Notes under the pieces: generated by a model
Told to the model about the DNA's origin: nothing
The model's input: only the letters and a program-made list of their open reading frames with translations
The model's database searches: none
Position numbers and translations under genes: made by a program
In this document: positions 26,668 to 34,167 of the stretch, piece by piece
How the letters are laid out: every line of letters starts with the position of its first letter
Position numbering within the stretch: the stretch's first letter is position 1
NCBI GenBank assembly: GCA_947175295.1
Contig: CAMWMK010000023.1
Span: forward strand, 1-42,785
Origin: an uncultured Porphyromonadaceae bacterium
GTDB taxonomy: Bacteria > Bacteroidota > Bacteroidia > Bacteroidales > Muribaculaceae
Direction of reading: 5' to 3'
DNA length: 42,785 nucleotides

Positions 26668-28503
26668 TTACTGCTGCGTTGAAACCACCTTCCGGGCGTT
26701 GCCTCCATGCCGCTCTATGTAGATTCCGGAGGCCGGGCGTCCGGAGAGCCTGCGTCCTGAAAGGTCATAGTACTCGGCCGGAGAGTTATCCGGTGTAATG
26801 GACTCTACAGAGTTCAGCCCGGAGACCGGGATTCGCGCCGCGTTCTCTATCCTGCCTGTCTTGTCGTTGATCAGCATGGCGATTACCGCAAGACGGTCCA
26901 TGTCGCGCACCTTCACGAGGTTTACCTTGTCGGAGTGCGTGTAGGTTTCATCCGCTTTGATCGATCCATTCGTATTGAGGCTGGTTCCGTCGAAGTCTGA
27001 TATGCCGCGTGCAAGGAAGTCATAGTAGGTCGGCGTGACACTTGGAAGCAGTTCCCAGCCACCCATCTCGTATTCAGATCCGGAATATTCGTTACACTGC
27101 ATATATGGGCCCACTTCATCTTCCGTCACCACGTATGCCACTGAGTATGTACCGTCTTCCTCGGGAAACGCGAACGATACCTCTGAGTCTACCGTAAGCC
27201 AGCCGTTTTCCTCATCATATCCCTTGATGTTGATTTCGGCGATAGCCCGTGAGGCCGATACTTCACTGTAGATCCACTCGAGGTTTTCGGTACTCGGATC
27301 TGTGATTCCATAGCGGTCGATATTACGGTTGACAAGGCAGGAGGGATTGTGGGTGATGTATCTTTCCCAGAAGGCATCGTAGCCGAAAGGTGAGGTCTCC
27401 TCTCCATAACCGATATGATGTGCGGAAATGGGGATAAACGCCTCTTCTCCATAATTCTCAAACATTTGGCCGAGGCCGACTATTCCGCGGGGACACCAAC
27501 CGCATCCTGAGCCTCCTGCCTCCTCGACCACCATCTTTCGCCCGAATCCATTCTCCGGCAGGATGGAGTGTATTGTTGTGCTCCTGACGGTATTGGCATT
27601 GGCTGAGGTAGCGACACCGTTCACTTTCTCGATTGTGAACGAAACCGGTATGTTGGCGCCTTCATTTGGAACCGTGACAGCTAAGTTCACGTAGACAGAC
27701 TGATCATAGTCCACTCCTTCGGGAAAGTCAAAACTGACTGATTCCGTCTCGCCGAAAACGGTATACGAAAGATCAAGTTGCGTGATTGGATTGATGCCTT
27801 TGTTGCTGACCCGGAGCATGGCATCCGCAACCGATGTTGGATTGACACAATCCTGCATTATGATATCGGATAGTTCGGCTACATTCTGCGGAAGATTCTC
27901 ACCTTCAATCCGAAGGCGAATGCATACCTGACCTCCGGAATAACCCTCGTCCTGCCAGTCCATTTCCTCGGGAATTCCGGTGGTTGTGGAAAAACCGATG
28001 TAGCCGCCGGGAAGGTCGGTATGAAGTACGTTGTCGGTATAGACCGGGAAATTGGTCTCATAGTCAGTGGCCCCAGATGCCCAGGTCACGAATCCGACGA
28101 AGAAAGGCTCCCCGGCGTGAATCTCCACAGGCTGGGGGAGGGGATAGGATTTGTATTCCTTCGGACGGTCAATGTCCATATTGCCGGAGACACTACCGAA
28201 AGCCTTTTCATTAAGGTTTTTGGTGAAAAAGATCTCCACCGGTGCGTCAGGCTGATTATGAAACTCACCGTTGGCTATGATGACCTCGGTGATGCGGCAG
28301 CCGTCATAGCGTGCTGTGATGTCCTCGGTAAGCAACATGGCGCCTCCTTTATAGGAAGACTCGGAGTATCCGCCGGCGCCGACGGGATTCCCGGCGTAGG
28401 AGAACTCGATGGAAGGCATGGCCTCATCAGCATGTGCCGCCTCTATTGATAGGGCAGTGGTGACAAGCAGCACTGCCGGATAGATAAGTGAGATATGCTT
28501 CAT
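26668..28503 (-). CDS. Omp28-related secreted protein with CxxC motif and sorting-type tail
   Basis: A 611-residue exported protein: signal peptide (about 1-25, LIYPAVLLVTTALSIEAAHA), an N-terminal beta domain, then an Omp28-like thioredoxin-fold region with SGCGWCPRGIVGL (CxxC). The C-terminus (YYDLSGRRLSGRPASGIYIE, then a basic HGGNARKVV ending) is the terminal module of many Bacteroidales surface or secreted proteins, resembling type IX secretion tails. A role in redox or surface adhesion is possible; substrates are unknown. Its stop lies 6 bases from the stop of the DXS-like gene on the other strand with no hairpin between, so transcripts from the two sides probably overlap. Confidence 0.8.
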   Translation of the reverse strand: MKHISLIYPAVLLVTTALSIEAAHADEAMPSIEFSYAGNPVGAGGYSESSYKGGAMLLTEDITARYDGCRITEVIIANGEFHNQPDAPVEIFFTKNLNEKAFGSVSGNMDIDRPKEYKSYPLPQPVEIHAGEPFFVGFVTWASGATDYETNFPVYTDNVLHTDLPGGYIGFSTTTGIPEEMDWQDEGYSGGQVCIRLRIEGENLPQNVAELSDIIMQDCVNPTSVADAMLRVSNKGINPITQLDLSYTVFGETESVSFDFPEGVDYDQSVYVNLAVTVPNEGANIPVSFTIEKVNGVATSANANTVRSTTIHSILPENGFGRKMVVEEAGGSGCGWCPRGIVGLGQMFENYGEEAFIPISAHHIGYGEETSPFGYDAFWERYITHNPSCLVNRNIDRYGITDPSTENLEWIYSEVSASRAIAEINIKGYDEENGWLTVDSEVSFAFPEEDGTYSVAYVVTEDEVGPYMQCNEYSGSEYEMGGWELLPSVTPTYYDFLARGISDFDGTSLNTNGSIKADETYTHSDKVNLVKVRDMDRLAVIAMLINDKTGRIENAARIPVSGLNSVESITPDNSPAEYYDLSGRRLSGRPASGIYIERHGGNARKVVSTQQ

Positions 28504-28557
28504 GACAGTAAAAATTAATTGGTTTTCATGAAAAAATCATTTTTCCCTTTCCATCTA

Positions 28558-28585
28558 CAAAGGTATTAAAAAATGTGTGAACAAA
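28558..28585 (-). promoter_or_regulatory. Promoter for the Omp28-like gene
   Basis: Reverse-strand TACCTTTG (28558-28565), 54 bases upstream of the start. A TTTG lies at 28582-28585, 16 bases away and closer than the usual 20. Confidence 0.5.
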
Positions 28586-28700
28586 TAGTTCCCGCGATAA
28601 ATTTTCCCGGAATGCTCATATGTTCTGAGCCTCAACTATCGATAAGGCATTCTTACACGCACCTGCACGGAGTACACTGACTACACTTAGAGACGCTTAA

Positions 28701-29009
28701 AAGGGAATCCTTATTCTAATGGAATGCGCGGCGGCTTCAGATGGCAACGCTGCTTCCGTTCCGTGTTAGTCTTAATCCTTATTCTAATGGAATGCGCGGC
28801 GGCAAACACTATCAACGCTAGCGACTTCGCTGCATGCAAGTCTTAATCCTTATTCTAATGGAATGCGCTGCGGCGAGAACGAATACATCAACACTGCACT
28901 CTGCCCGTCTTAATCCTTATTTTAATGGAATGCGCGGCGGCAACTAACGTCAACGATGTTATCGATGCATCGTTGTCTTAATCCTTATTCTAATGGAATG
29001 CGCGGCGGC
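28701..29009 (-). CRISPR. CRISPR array 1 (5 repeats, 4 spacers)
   Basis: Five 35-base repeats at 28701, 28769, 28840, 28907 and 28975; spacers of 33, 36, 32 and 33 bases. The top-strand repeat starts GTCTTAATCCTTATTCTAAT and ends GGAATGCGCGGCGGC. I assign transcription leftward: the reverse-strand repeat ends in ATTAAGAC, like the 8-nt type III 5' handle ATTGAAAC/G; the repeat with a decayed outer edge (28701-28705, AAGGG instead of GTCTT) is at the left, as expected at the distal end; and the conserved leader is at the right. Repeats 3 and 4 have one substitution each. Cas6 from the neighbouring operon would process it. Confidence 0.95.
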
Positions 29010-29243
29010 CGCCTGATTCTCAGCGCTATAGCATTTTATCAGAAATTAAGAAACCCATCGTAATGGCTCTGGCCCACAGCGATTTGTCACTACTTTCCGA
29101 AAAACTTCGCAAATATACGAAATTTTTTCATCCAAACCAAGGATTTCGGCATGTTTTTTTGATTTATTTTTCTTATTATCAGTGGAATCCATTTTCGCAA
29201 ATGATTCCGGATTTATACCTGTCCGGCGGATGCTCACACAGAG
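29010..29243 (-). repeat. Leader A of array 1 (first copy of a 234-base duplication)
   Basis: Ungapped copy of 29482-29715 (offset 472). The 109 bases next to the array (29010-29118) are identical; the outer 125 bases carry scattered substitutions. The identical block ends with a reverse-strand -7 element TATATTTG (29110-29117), with CTTG at 29138-29141, 20 bases upstream. The precursor would thus start near 29103, about 95 bases before the first repeat. The outer half can be read as a degraded coding tail (SFAKMDSTDNKKNKSKKHAE), also present in the other copy. Confidence 0.85.
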
Positions 29244-29361
29244 CAAAATCCTTTACCAATATTCCATCAATACCTCCGGCTTAATTTTTGGATTTGACGG
29301 AAATCCAAGCTTCCTGAAGTATCTCAGGGGAGCATAGTCTCTCAAACAGTTTTATTTTCAT
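29241..29361 (-). pseudogene. 5' remnant of a reverse transcriptase gene (RT or RT-Cas1 type)
   Basis: From an ATG at 29361 the reverse strand reads MKIKLFERLCSPEILQEAWI, then SVKSKN, a TAA stop, then AGGIDGILVKDFA. This is the N-terminal motif of group II-intron-like and CRISPR-associated reverse transcriptases (LF..VCSPENL..AW..VK.KNSAGGIDG.S...F). The stop replaces the expected Ser (TCA to TAA, one base). After KDFA the similarity ends where the duplicated leader block begins. Only about 40 codons survive. Its place between two arrays beside a type III operon suggests the start of a lost RT-cas1/cas2 adaptation module. RT is well supported by eye; the fusion to Cas1 is inference. Confidence 0.65.
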
Positions 29362-29377
29362 AATGGGTATTAGATAT

Positions 29378-29481
29378 TTATGAATCCTTATTCTAATGGA
29401 ATGCGCGGCGGCAAAATTGGAGGCTCCGTGCTGTCTAAGTACATCCGTCTTAATCCTTATTCTAATGGAATGCGGGGTGGC
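29378..29481 (-). CRISPR. CRISPR array 2 (2 repeats, 1 spacer)
   Basis: Two copies of the same 35-base repeat (29378-29412 and 29447-29481) with one 34-base spacer. The left copy has lost its outer five bases (TTATG for GTCTT), marking the distal end; the right, leader-side copy has two changes (GCGGGGTGGC for GCGCGGCGGC). It has its own leader B and the same leftward orientation as array 1. It lies between the effector operon and the RT remnant. Confidence 0.9.
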
Positions 29482-29715
29482 CGCCTGATTCTCAGCGCTA
29501 TAGCATTTTATCAGAAATTAAGAAACCCATCGTAATGGCTCTGGCCCACAGCGATTTGTCACTACTTTCCGAAAAACTTCGCAAATATACTAAAAATTTT
29601 CATGCAAACCAAGGATTTCCGCATGTTTTTTTGATTTATTTTCCTTATTGTCAATGGAATCCTTTTTCGCAAATGATTCCAGTTTGATGCGTGTTCGGCG
29701 GAGGCTCTCGCAGAG
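29482..29715 (-). repeat. Leader B of array 2 (second copy of the 234-base duplication)
   Basis: Copy of 29010-29243 without gaps. It has the same -7 element TATATTTG (29582-29589) with CTTG 20 bases up (29610-29613). Similarity extends rightward to CTCTG (29711-29715) and then stops. The outer part reads on the reverse strand LRRTRIKLESFAKKDSIDNK and ends at a TAG after HAEILGLHENF, parallel to copy A, as if both copied the 3' end of a gene that once preceded the leader. Confidence 0.85.
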
Positions 29716-29752
29716 TCCGCAGAGGAGGTGGGAACGCAGCATTATTATACAA

Positions 29753-29785
29753 CGGTGTGGACGTACGAGTCGTGCGTCCACACCG
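29753..29785 (-). terminator. Hairpin after the cas effector operon
   Basis: CGGTGTGGACGTACGA and its downstream complement form a stem of about 13-15 pairs with one G-T pair and a tiny loop, 23 bases after the last cas stop. On the reverse strand it is followed by TTGTATAATAAT, moderately U-rich. It probably separates the effector transcript from the leader B promoter. Confidence 0.55.
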
Positions 29786-29807
29786 ACATATGCTCGACCA
29801 GAGGAAT

Positions 29808-32207
29808 TCAAGGATTCACTTCTGCAAATACTGAATCTGCGAACTCTTTTGAAGTGATTTTTTCCACATATTTCCATACATTGGAATCACGCACAGAGAA
29901 AGCCTCTTTTTCTTTATCATTCGTCGTTGCTGAAACTCGTACCAAGGCCGTGTAAAGATATTGCCACTGATCTTCCGGCAGGATAGATGCCTCGAAGATC
30001 TTTTTAAGATAGTCATTGACTCTCTTCCTGACTTCTTTGAAATTATAAACCTTATATTTCCCTGAGTCGTATTTTTCCTCCAGAAATGAAAGTCCTGCGG
30101 AACGTTTAGCAGCTTTCGTTGCCGCCGCCTTTTTCTGGTTCTGTTCTTCCATGCGTCTCACAACCTCGTCTGCTTCTGCCTCTTTACGTTTTGCTTGGGC
30201 TTCATCTTCTTTTTTCTTCAGCAGTCGCTGCTCATATGCCTTTTCACGCTCCTCTCTTTCTAAATTTTCCTTCTTCTTTTCAATCTTTTGCTGATGCTCC
30301 TCTCGTTGTTTCGTAAGTTCTGAGATATCGCATCTGTGGGAATCAAGTAGACTGTCGAAGGTTTCTGTAGAATTGATTATCTCGCTAAACTTCTGGAGAT
30401 ATGACCTTCTGATTTTCTCATCTTCAAACTCATTAATGCCATTTATTCCAAGAGTCATATAGGTGTAATCATTGGCGGGTACATCCACTTTAGAAAGCGT
30501 AAGCAATTCCTTGACAGTCGGAGTTCCGATCCAATTAGGAATTGACTTATTCATGAAAAACTCAAATACCTCCATATAACCTTTGCGATCCAATAAATCT
30601 TTATCTTCAGTCACAGTCCCAACCGAATGGAATTCAGTACCGGTAATTTCCAGAGCCATCTTTCCGTATCCATAAGGTTTACCCATTCCTATGAGATGAC
30701 GGCAGGTATCCTGATTGTCATGGAAGGTAAGAGCGGACAAAAGAGCGCCGACCTCCTCAGGGCGTAGATTATGGAAACGTACGGTACCATCAAACACCAC
30801 ATCGCTTACAGGTCTTATTATAGTGACCATTGACTCGGAAGCGGCGTGATCTTCATCCGGTCTACGGGTAATTCTCCCATACGTATCAGTTCTACGCAGA
30901 TAGCGTTTCCAACCATTGATTGTGCCGTCATTGTAGGTTTTATAAGCTCCTGAAAGATGTCCGGAACTTCCTTCCTGACTTACATAGGCGGGATAGTAGG
31001 ATGCCTTGGGAGATGCCAGTATCAAAGGGACATCATCATCAGGATTACCTGTCACTTCCGCCCTCACCTCACTCATAAAATGAGAGAACTGAACACGGCC
31101 TTTAAGGGACGCATCCTTACCTATATAGCCGAAAATACTTTCAGCCATATCAATTCTGTCTTCCTGATGCTCCTCAGGAAGAGACGAAAACGGTGTCTCC
31201 ACATAGGGAAGCCTATACATATAAGATAACCCCCAATCCTTGAGTCTGTCGTTCTGAACCCGGAAAAATACAGGAATCCCTCTCTCACCATAGGGTTTTC
31301 GTTCTACCATATAGTTCCAATCCGGAGAATCCGCATAAATGAACTTATATTGATTGAATTCATCTTCAGACAGACAATAACGATTGGCCCTACTGTCTGG
31401 AGTAGGGAATACGAATTCGTAGTATTTCCCCGCATCACTTACCCACCTTCTGGGTCTTGGATCCTTCCATTGATCAGGCTGGCCGGTAAGCACTATGGTT
31501 CCCTCGATTTCTCCATGGGGGTCCACATCAAGGCGTCGTGGCTGCCTATCGTTGGCATAGTCATTGTCGCGGGAGAATTTTATGTCACGAAATTTTTTTA
31601 AGGAGGATTCAATCAGGCGATACTTATAATAGGCTGTCTTGGGATCAATCTCTTCCTCTCCAATCAATCGCTTATCGTTAAGACCCTGTGTATTATGCTC
31701 GGAAAACTGATTTTTGAATACTTCATGTTTAAGATAGGCATCAATCCTGCCATGGCCTATTCGGTAGGGGCGGCCACAATCCGTTATCTCGCAACTTCCG
31801 TCGTCACTGATTTTCAGCCATCCGCATCTTATTCGTTGATCCCCCTTTATGGTATATAGAGGTCTATTGTTCCATTCGCGCTGGGCGAAGCGGGCGTTGC
31901 GGTCGAGCCGCATCTTGCCGAAAGTGAGTATCTCGAGGACACTACGGATCGCTCCCTTAACTGTTGTGCCCGGGATGAAGTATTTCCCATCCACGTTGCT
32001 GAAGGATGAATATTCTATCGACTTCTCTTCCGCATCCTTGCGCGTATGACCGTTGCGCACGAATATCGGACTCTCCGCCCTAAGGCGGAGGGAGATTGTC
32101 CCGCTGATGCCGTCGGAAAACGGCACGTCCTGCGAAATCAACGGTCCCCAATCCGGAAAGACCACCTTATCCGGAAGAGGAACAAAATTATATGGTGCCT
32201 TTATCAT
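29808..32207 (-). CDS. Type III RAMP protein, TIGR03986-like, with coiled-coil and helical tail
   Basis: A 799-residue effector subunit. Residues 1-90 (FVPLPDKVVFPDW, DGISGTISLRLRAESPIFVRNG, YFIPGTTVKGAIRSVLE) and the glycine-rich loop GMGKPYGYGKM (507-517) show a Cas7-type RAMP fold with a large insertion (about 110-480). Residues 633-702 are a highly charged coiled coil (KQREEHQQKIEKKKENLERE onward), and 703-799 a helical tail. I recognise the TIGR03986 RAMP family of type III loci. It could be the equivalent of the Cas7-insertion subunit of III-Dv, and the helical tail could serve as a small-subunit-like part, but that is inference. It overlaps the preceding small gene by 4 bases and is last in the operon. 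Confidence 0.82.
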   Translation of the reverse strand: MIKAPYNFVPLPDKVVFPDWGPLISQDVPFSDGISGTISLRLRAESPIFVRNGHTRKDAEEKSIEYSSFSNVDGKYFIPGTTVKGAIRSVLEILTFGKMRLDRNARFAQREWNNRPLYTIKGDQRIRCGWLKISDDGSCEITDCGRPYRIGHGRIDAYLKHEVFKNQFSEHNTQGLNDKRLIGEEEIDPKTAYYKYRLIESSLKKFRDIKFSRDNDYANDRQPRRLDVDPHGEIEGTIVLTGQPDQWKDPRPRRWVSDAGKYYEFVFPTPDSRANRYCLSEDEFNQYKFIYADSPDWNYMVERKPYGERGIPVFFRVQNDRLKDWGLSYMYRLPYVETPFSSLPEEHQEDRIDMAESIFGYIGKDASLKGRVQFSHFMSEVRAEVTGNPDDDVPLILASPKASYYPAYVSQEGSSGHLSGAYKTYNDGTINGWKRYLRRTDTYGRITRRPDEDHAASESMVTIIRPVSDVVFDGTVRFHNLRPEEVGALLSALTFHDNQDTCRHLIGMGKPYGYGKMALEITGTEFHSVGTVTEDKDLLDRKGYMEVFEFFMNKSIPNWIGTPTVKELLTLSKVDVPANDYTYMTLGINGINEFEDEKIRRSYLQKFSEIINSTETFDSLLDSHRCDISELTKQREEHQQKIEKKKENLEREEREKAYEQRLLKKKEDEAQAKRKEAEADEVVRRMEEQNQKKAAATKAAKRSAGLSFLEEKYDSGKYKVYNFKEVRKRVNDYLKKIFEASILPEDQWQYLYTALVRVSATTNDKEKEAFSVRDSNVWKYVEKITSKEFADSVFAEVNP

Positions 32208-32671
32208 TGCTGTTTGCTGTTGTTGTTTGCTGTTGTCGATTCAAAACCTATAAAAACCTGCGCGGCAGGCTGAAGCACACCCATGCCTTCACACAGCGGA
32301 TCTTTGCGTTCCTCCCAATACTGCAGGAAACGCAGTTTCCTTTTACCCATACGGTTGGCCACGTAACGCTTCAGTGTCACGCTGTCGCCAAGAGCCGTCG
32401 AGGAAACGTCTGCGGGAACATCCTTGTATTCTGACACAACGTATGTTCCGTCGACATATTTGATGCCGAACGATAAACGCCGCTCAGGAGAAAACAGCTG
32501 GGCCTCCACCACAAAAGGATTCGCCGAGGGATCACCGAGGCATTCCTTAAACTCATCAGGCAACGCTTCGATAGAACGGCCCGCTTTATCTCCTATCACT
32601 ACCGGCTCCGTGCGGTCGCTCATCCAGTAGTAACCTACATACTCAATAGCTGGAATATCATATGCCTTCAT
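32204..32671 (-). CDS. Small type III CRISPR-associated protein (TIGR04423-like; Csx19 position)
   Basis: The 155-residue protein has VGYYWMSDRTEPVVI near the start and a distinctive tail, RKLRFLQYWEERKDPLCEGM followed by GVLQPAAQVFIGFE. I associate this with the TIGR04423 family of small type III-linked proteins in Bacteroidota, from memory and without a search. It overlaps both neighbours (14 and 4 bases), so it is translationally coupled between the tandem Cas7 and the large RAMP. That slot matches, as I recall, Csx19 in III-D operons. A structural subunit is likely; no catalytic motif is visible. Confidence 0.6.
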   Translation of the reverse strand: MKAYDIPAIEYVGYYWMSDRTEPVVIGDKAGRSIEALPDEFKECLGDPSANPFVVEAQLFSPERRLSFGIKYVDGTYVVSEYKDVPADVSSTALGDSVTLKRYVANRMGKRKLRFLQYWEERKDPLCEGMGVLQPAAQVFIGFESTTANNNSKQQ

Positions 32672-34166
32672 GTGTCTTATTCTCCAATACGTTATAACTT
32701 CCTTTGAAAACTCCGTGTCCGCGGTTTACTCCCCCTCCAAGAGACAGCATCCCTTTGCAAAGGTCATCGAGGGCCGCCTTGAAAACAGACTTGAGTTCGT
32801 CCGCTTTCTCGCTGCTGTCTTCGCCCCATTCCAGCTTACATGCCCTTTTGAGACCTGTATTGTCAATAAGGATCTCTGTCTCGTAACGGAAATCCGTATC
32901 ATTGGATCCTCCATAGGAGGCCTTCTCGCTGAAAAGAGCGCCTCCTATGGCGCCTCCTGTAAATCGATCGATCGCCACATGATTGAGGATCTTGTCATAC
33001 ACCGTACCTTCGATTATATCGGAAAATATAACGTTGCCGCGCATGATGACACAAGACTTACCATCCTTGGCGGCAGCTTCTTCATATCCGAACAACACCC
33101 TTACGGCTGCGTTGCGCTTATCCGTAAGTTCATTTAACTTTTCCGGTGTCAGTTCATCAGCGAAAACGTGCTGGTTACGGTTCCAATAGAACGCTACCCT
33201 ATGCTCCAGGGCTCCCTTTAATGAAGATGCCGGAATAAGCACGAGATTCTCTTTCATACAGCCCTCGGTACGTCCGCGGCCATCCGCGCTTTCGCTCCAT
33301 TCCACCTTTTTCGCCTTCACCGGAGTCATATCGGCGTCATCGTCGCCGAATCCTGACCCGAAAAGGAAAAAACCTTCCGGCTTCAGATTGAGACTATAGA
33401 CATCAACATTACGTTCATCGGTTTCCTCACCGGTATCGGTCTCTTTACTTAGATTGTGGAAACCGACCGATTTATCCCAGAAACCGTCGTCGAGCGACGA
33501 GGTCTTTTCCAGATACAGTCTGAGGTCATCCTCATTGTTCAGGTCGAGGCATATCCACTTGGTGAATTCCTGCACAATGTGGATTTTCCCGAATCCTTTG
33601 CGAGTGCCCCCGCCCAATCGGAAATCAACGGTCGATATCTTCCGCAGCACTTCCTCAAACCGATTGAAATTCGAACCGTCGCTGACCATCTCGATCTCAA
33701 AACAGAAACGGGTTCCGGCATAGACCACCTGTTCATTGAACAGTCCCGTATCTACGGCAACTCCCTTTCCGTTGAGCCGAACGTGCTGGCGCACCGGCAA
33801 CATCTGATAGTGCTTCAGCAAAGGATCCGACTCGATCGCTGAAGTGTTGATGCCGTCTATGACGCGTCCTTTGCTGTCGATCACCCTTGCCTCCGTGAAT
33901 ATTATTTCCGATCCGTGTCCGGAGTCGCCGTTCTGATAGCCGAACAGCATATCCCCGGCTTCTTTGTCCACACACATTGAACGTAACACCCCGGCTATGG
34001 ATGTGGCCGGAATGTATGGCAGTCCGTTGCAGTCGGTAGCCACAAGCGAATCGGTACGGATGTCCTTCTCTCCAGAACCGACGGCAAGGGGAGTGGCCGA
34101 TTCCACCACAATACGTGCCAGAAAATGCCGGCTGTAGTTGTTTTGATTTGTATTTTCCATGATCAT
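32658..34166 (-). CDS. Tandem Cas7-Cas7 fusion (Csm3-like RAMP x2)
   Basis: This ~502-residue protein contains two Cas7/Csm3-type RAMP units. Unit 1 (about 14-205) has VESATPLAVGSG, a candidate catalytic Asp39 in RTDSLVATD, GLPYIPATSIAGVLR and the glycine loop RLGGGTRKGFGKI. Unit 2 (about 265-500) has GFFLFGSGFGDDDAD, LIPASSLKGALEH, IDRFTGGAIGGALF and the loop LGGGVNRGHGVF. Each Cas7 normally binds 6 nt of crRNA and can cleave target RNA. Fusion of two corresponds to the Cas7-2x subunit of III-D variants. I start it at 34166, just after the csx10 stop; the Met at 34160 is an alternative, and an earlier Met at 34193 would overlap csx10. Confidence 0.85.
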   Translation of the reverse strand: MIMENTNQNNYSRHFLARIVVESATPLAVGSGEKDIRTDSLVATDCNGLPYIPATSIAGVLRSMCVDKEAGDMLFGYQNGDSGHGSEIIFTEARVIDSKGRVIDGINTSAIESDPLLKHYQMLPVRQHVRLNGKGVAVDTGLFNEQVVYAGTRFCFEIEMVSDGSNFNRFEEVLRKISTVDFRLGGGTRKGFGKIHIVQEFTKWICLDLNNEDDLRLYLEKTSSLDDGFWDKSVGFHNLSKETDTGEETDERNVDVYSLNLKPEGFFLFGSGFGDDDADMTPVKAKKVEWSESADGRGRTEGCMKENLVLIPASSLKGALEHRVAFYWNRNQHVFADELTPEKLNELTDKRNAAVRVLFGYEEAAAKDGKSCVIMRGNVIFSDIIEGTVYDKILNHVAIDRFTGGAIGGALFSEKASYGGSNDTDFRYETEILIDNTGLKRACKLEWGEDSSEKADELKSVFKAALDDLCKGMLSLGGGVNRGHGVFKGSYNVLENKTHEGI

Positions 34167-34167
34167 C

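Noticed and set aside
28701..29009. Rightward transcription of the CRISPR arrays
   Set aside because: The repeat's ATTAAGAC end, the decayed repeats at the left and the duplicated leaders with promoters at the right all favour leftward transcription.
29046..29246. A 66-codon reverse-strand open frame inside leader A
   Set aside because: It lies within the duplicated leader, and copy differences do not look like protein-level selection.
29590..29877. A 95-codon reverse-strand open frame across the end of the cas operon and leader B
   Set aside because: It overlaps the 3' end of the RAMP gene in another frame, contains the hairpin and leader promoter, and has no family signal apart from the tail shared with leader A. 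Treated as a leader/pseudogene tail, not a gene.
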